A stretch of DNA of 5,691 nucleotides, taken from positions 1-5,691 of the forward strand of contig CAIWTL010000001.1 of the NCBI GenBank assembly GCA_903915555.1, written 5' to 3'. This DNA comes from an uncultured Micrococcales bacterium (GTDB lineage: Bacteria; Actinomycetota; Actinomycetes; S36-B12; GCA-2699445). Under the pieces are notes generated by a model. That model was not told the origin of the DNA, did not search any database, and worked only from the letters and a program-made list of their open reading frames with translations. A program made the position numbers and the translations under genes. Shown here one piece after another: positions 5,481 through 5,691 of this stretch. Numbering within the stretch: the stretch's first letter is position 1; every line of letters begins with the position of its first letter.

Positions 5481-5536
5481 CTCCTTCGTGGTGTGGTCCG
5501 CTCGGTGTGCCCGCACTCCCCGTGCCCACACCACGA
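5481..5536 (-). promoter_or_regulatory. Structured leader and Shine-Dalgarno of the M23 gene
   Basis: AAGGAG (5486-5481 on the minus strand) lies nine bases before the ATG. Immediately upstream is a perfect 11-bp inverted repeat (5486-5496 with 5526-5536, 29-nt loop), whose 3' arm runs into the first base of the Shine-Dalgarno. The GGTGTG of the 5' arm can instead pair with a nearer CACACC, helped by GCAC/GTGC, giving a competing hairpin. Pairing is seen directly; a regulatory role is inference. Confidence 0.5.
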
Positions 5537-5538
5537 CG

Positions 5539-5617
5539 CTGGGTGAGGTGCGCCACCCCGACGTGTGATGCCGACAACACCTGTGCCCCCACCAGAGGTG
5601 CCGCACCCCTCACCCAG
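5539..5617. repeat. Imperfect long inverted repeat in the M23 upstream region
   Basis: CTGGGTGAGG (5539-5548) pairs perfectly with CCTCACCCAG (5608-5617). Pairing continues inward for 8 of 9 positions (5549-5557 with 5597-5605) after a 2-base bulge. The arms are 39 bp apart. It sits between the M23 gene and the plus-strand promoter at 5637, next to the leader hairpin at 5486-5536. It could be an operator pair or an RNA hairpin in the M23 leader; which strand is transcribed through it is unknown. Confidence 0.6.
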
Positions 5618-5636
5618 GCCGTGCCGGAGGGAGGGT

Positions 5637-5642
5637 TAGGCT
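5637..5642 (+). promoter_or_regulatory. -10 box for the gene entering at the right edge
   Basis: TAGGCT in the context GTTAGGCT fits the actinobacterial TANNNT pattern with an upstream G. A transcript start near 5649 would leave a leader of about 30 nt with purine-rich GGGAG and GGAG elements before the start codons. No clear -35 is seen. Confidence 0.45.
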
Positions 5643-5682
5643 GCCGTGCGCCGCAGGCACGCGGCGGGAGATGGAGACAGCG

Positions 5683-5691
5683 GTGGATATC
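5683..5691 (+). CDS. First codons of a plus-strand gene, possibly succinyl-CoA ligase beta subunit
   Basis: GTG at 5683 is followed by GAT ATC (V-D-I, start read as Met), then the window ends. GGAG at 5673-5676 lies six bases before it. An in-frame ATG at 5671, with GGGAG upstream at 5666-5670, is an alternative that would add four residues. The -10 box at 5637-5642 is appropriately placed. The identity is inferred only from context: in mycobacteria an M23 peptidase gene lies divergent from sucC, whose product begins M-D-L/I. Three codons cannot establish this. Confidence 0.45.

Noticed and set aside
5472..5691. ydaO (c-di-AMP) riboswitch upstream of the M23 gene
   Set aside because: Such switches often precede wall hydrolases in actinobacteria, but I could not find the conserved ydaO blocks on the minus strand here, only unrelated hairpins.
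1..5691. Defence, phage, secretion or biosynthetic system
   Set aside because: No transposase, integrase, toxin-antitoxin, nuclease, CRISPR or synthase signature is visible. The genes are separately terminated and envelope-related or generic.

Overview
The window comes from a GC-rich chromosome with long spurious open frames on both strands, typical of Actinobacteria. Three things support this. Several starts look leaderless, with a TANNNT-type -10 box 6-7 nt before the start codon. Terminator hairpins mostly lack U-tracts. The right edge has an M23 peptidase gene divergent from what may be sucC, an order I recall from mycobacteria. The genus cannot be read from the sequence.

Layout, left to right: (1) the N-terminal 267 codons of a DUF2252 protein, minus strand, cut by the window edge; (2) a strong intrinsic terminator; (3) a minus-strand lipoprotein with a peptidoglycan-binding domain, a Ser/Thr/Pro-rich linker and a cysteine-containing C-terminal region; (4) a 234-bp gap with a 9-bp tandem repeat; (5) a minus-strand alpha/beta hydrolase; (6) a 59-bp divergent promoter region with an imperfect palindrome; (7) a plus-strand single-pass membrane protein of unknown function; (8) a long inverted repeat between convergent gene ends; (9) a minus-strand secreted PQQ-dependent sugar dehydrogenase homologue; (10) tandem hairpins; (11) a minus-strand secreted M23 (LytM-type) metallopeptidase with a structured upstream region; (12) a divergent promoter and the first codons of a plus-strand gene that runs off the window.

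The genes do not form an obvious single pathway. Four of the five complete genes encode exported or membrane proteins. Two of these, the peptidoglycan-binding lipoprotein and the M23 endopeptidase, point to the cell wall. Hairpins separate most of the minus-strand genes, so they look like individually transcribed housekeeping or envelope genes rather than an operon. I see no insertion sequence, phage gene, CRISPR array, tRNA or rRNA. No clearly new multi-gene system is present. The best leads are the hydrolase/membrane-protein divergent promoter with its palindrome, the structured leader of the M23 gene, and the uncharacterised C-terminal region of the lipoprotein.
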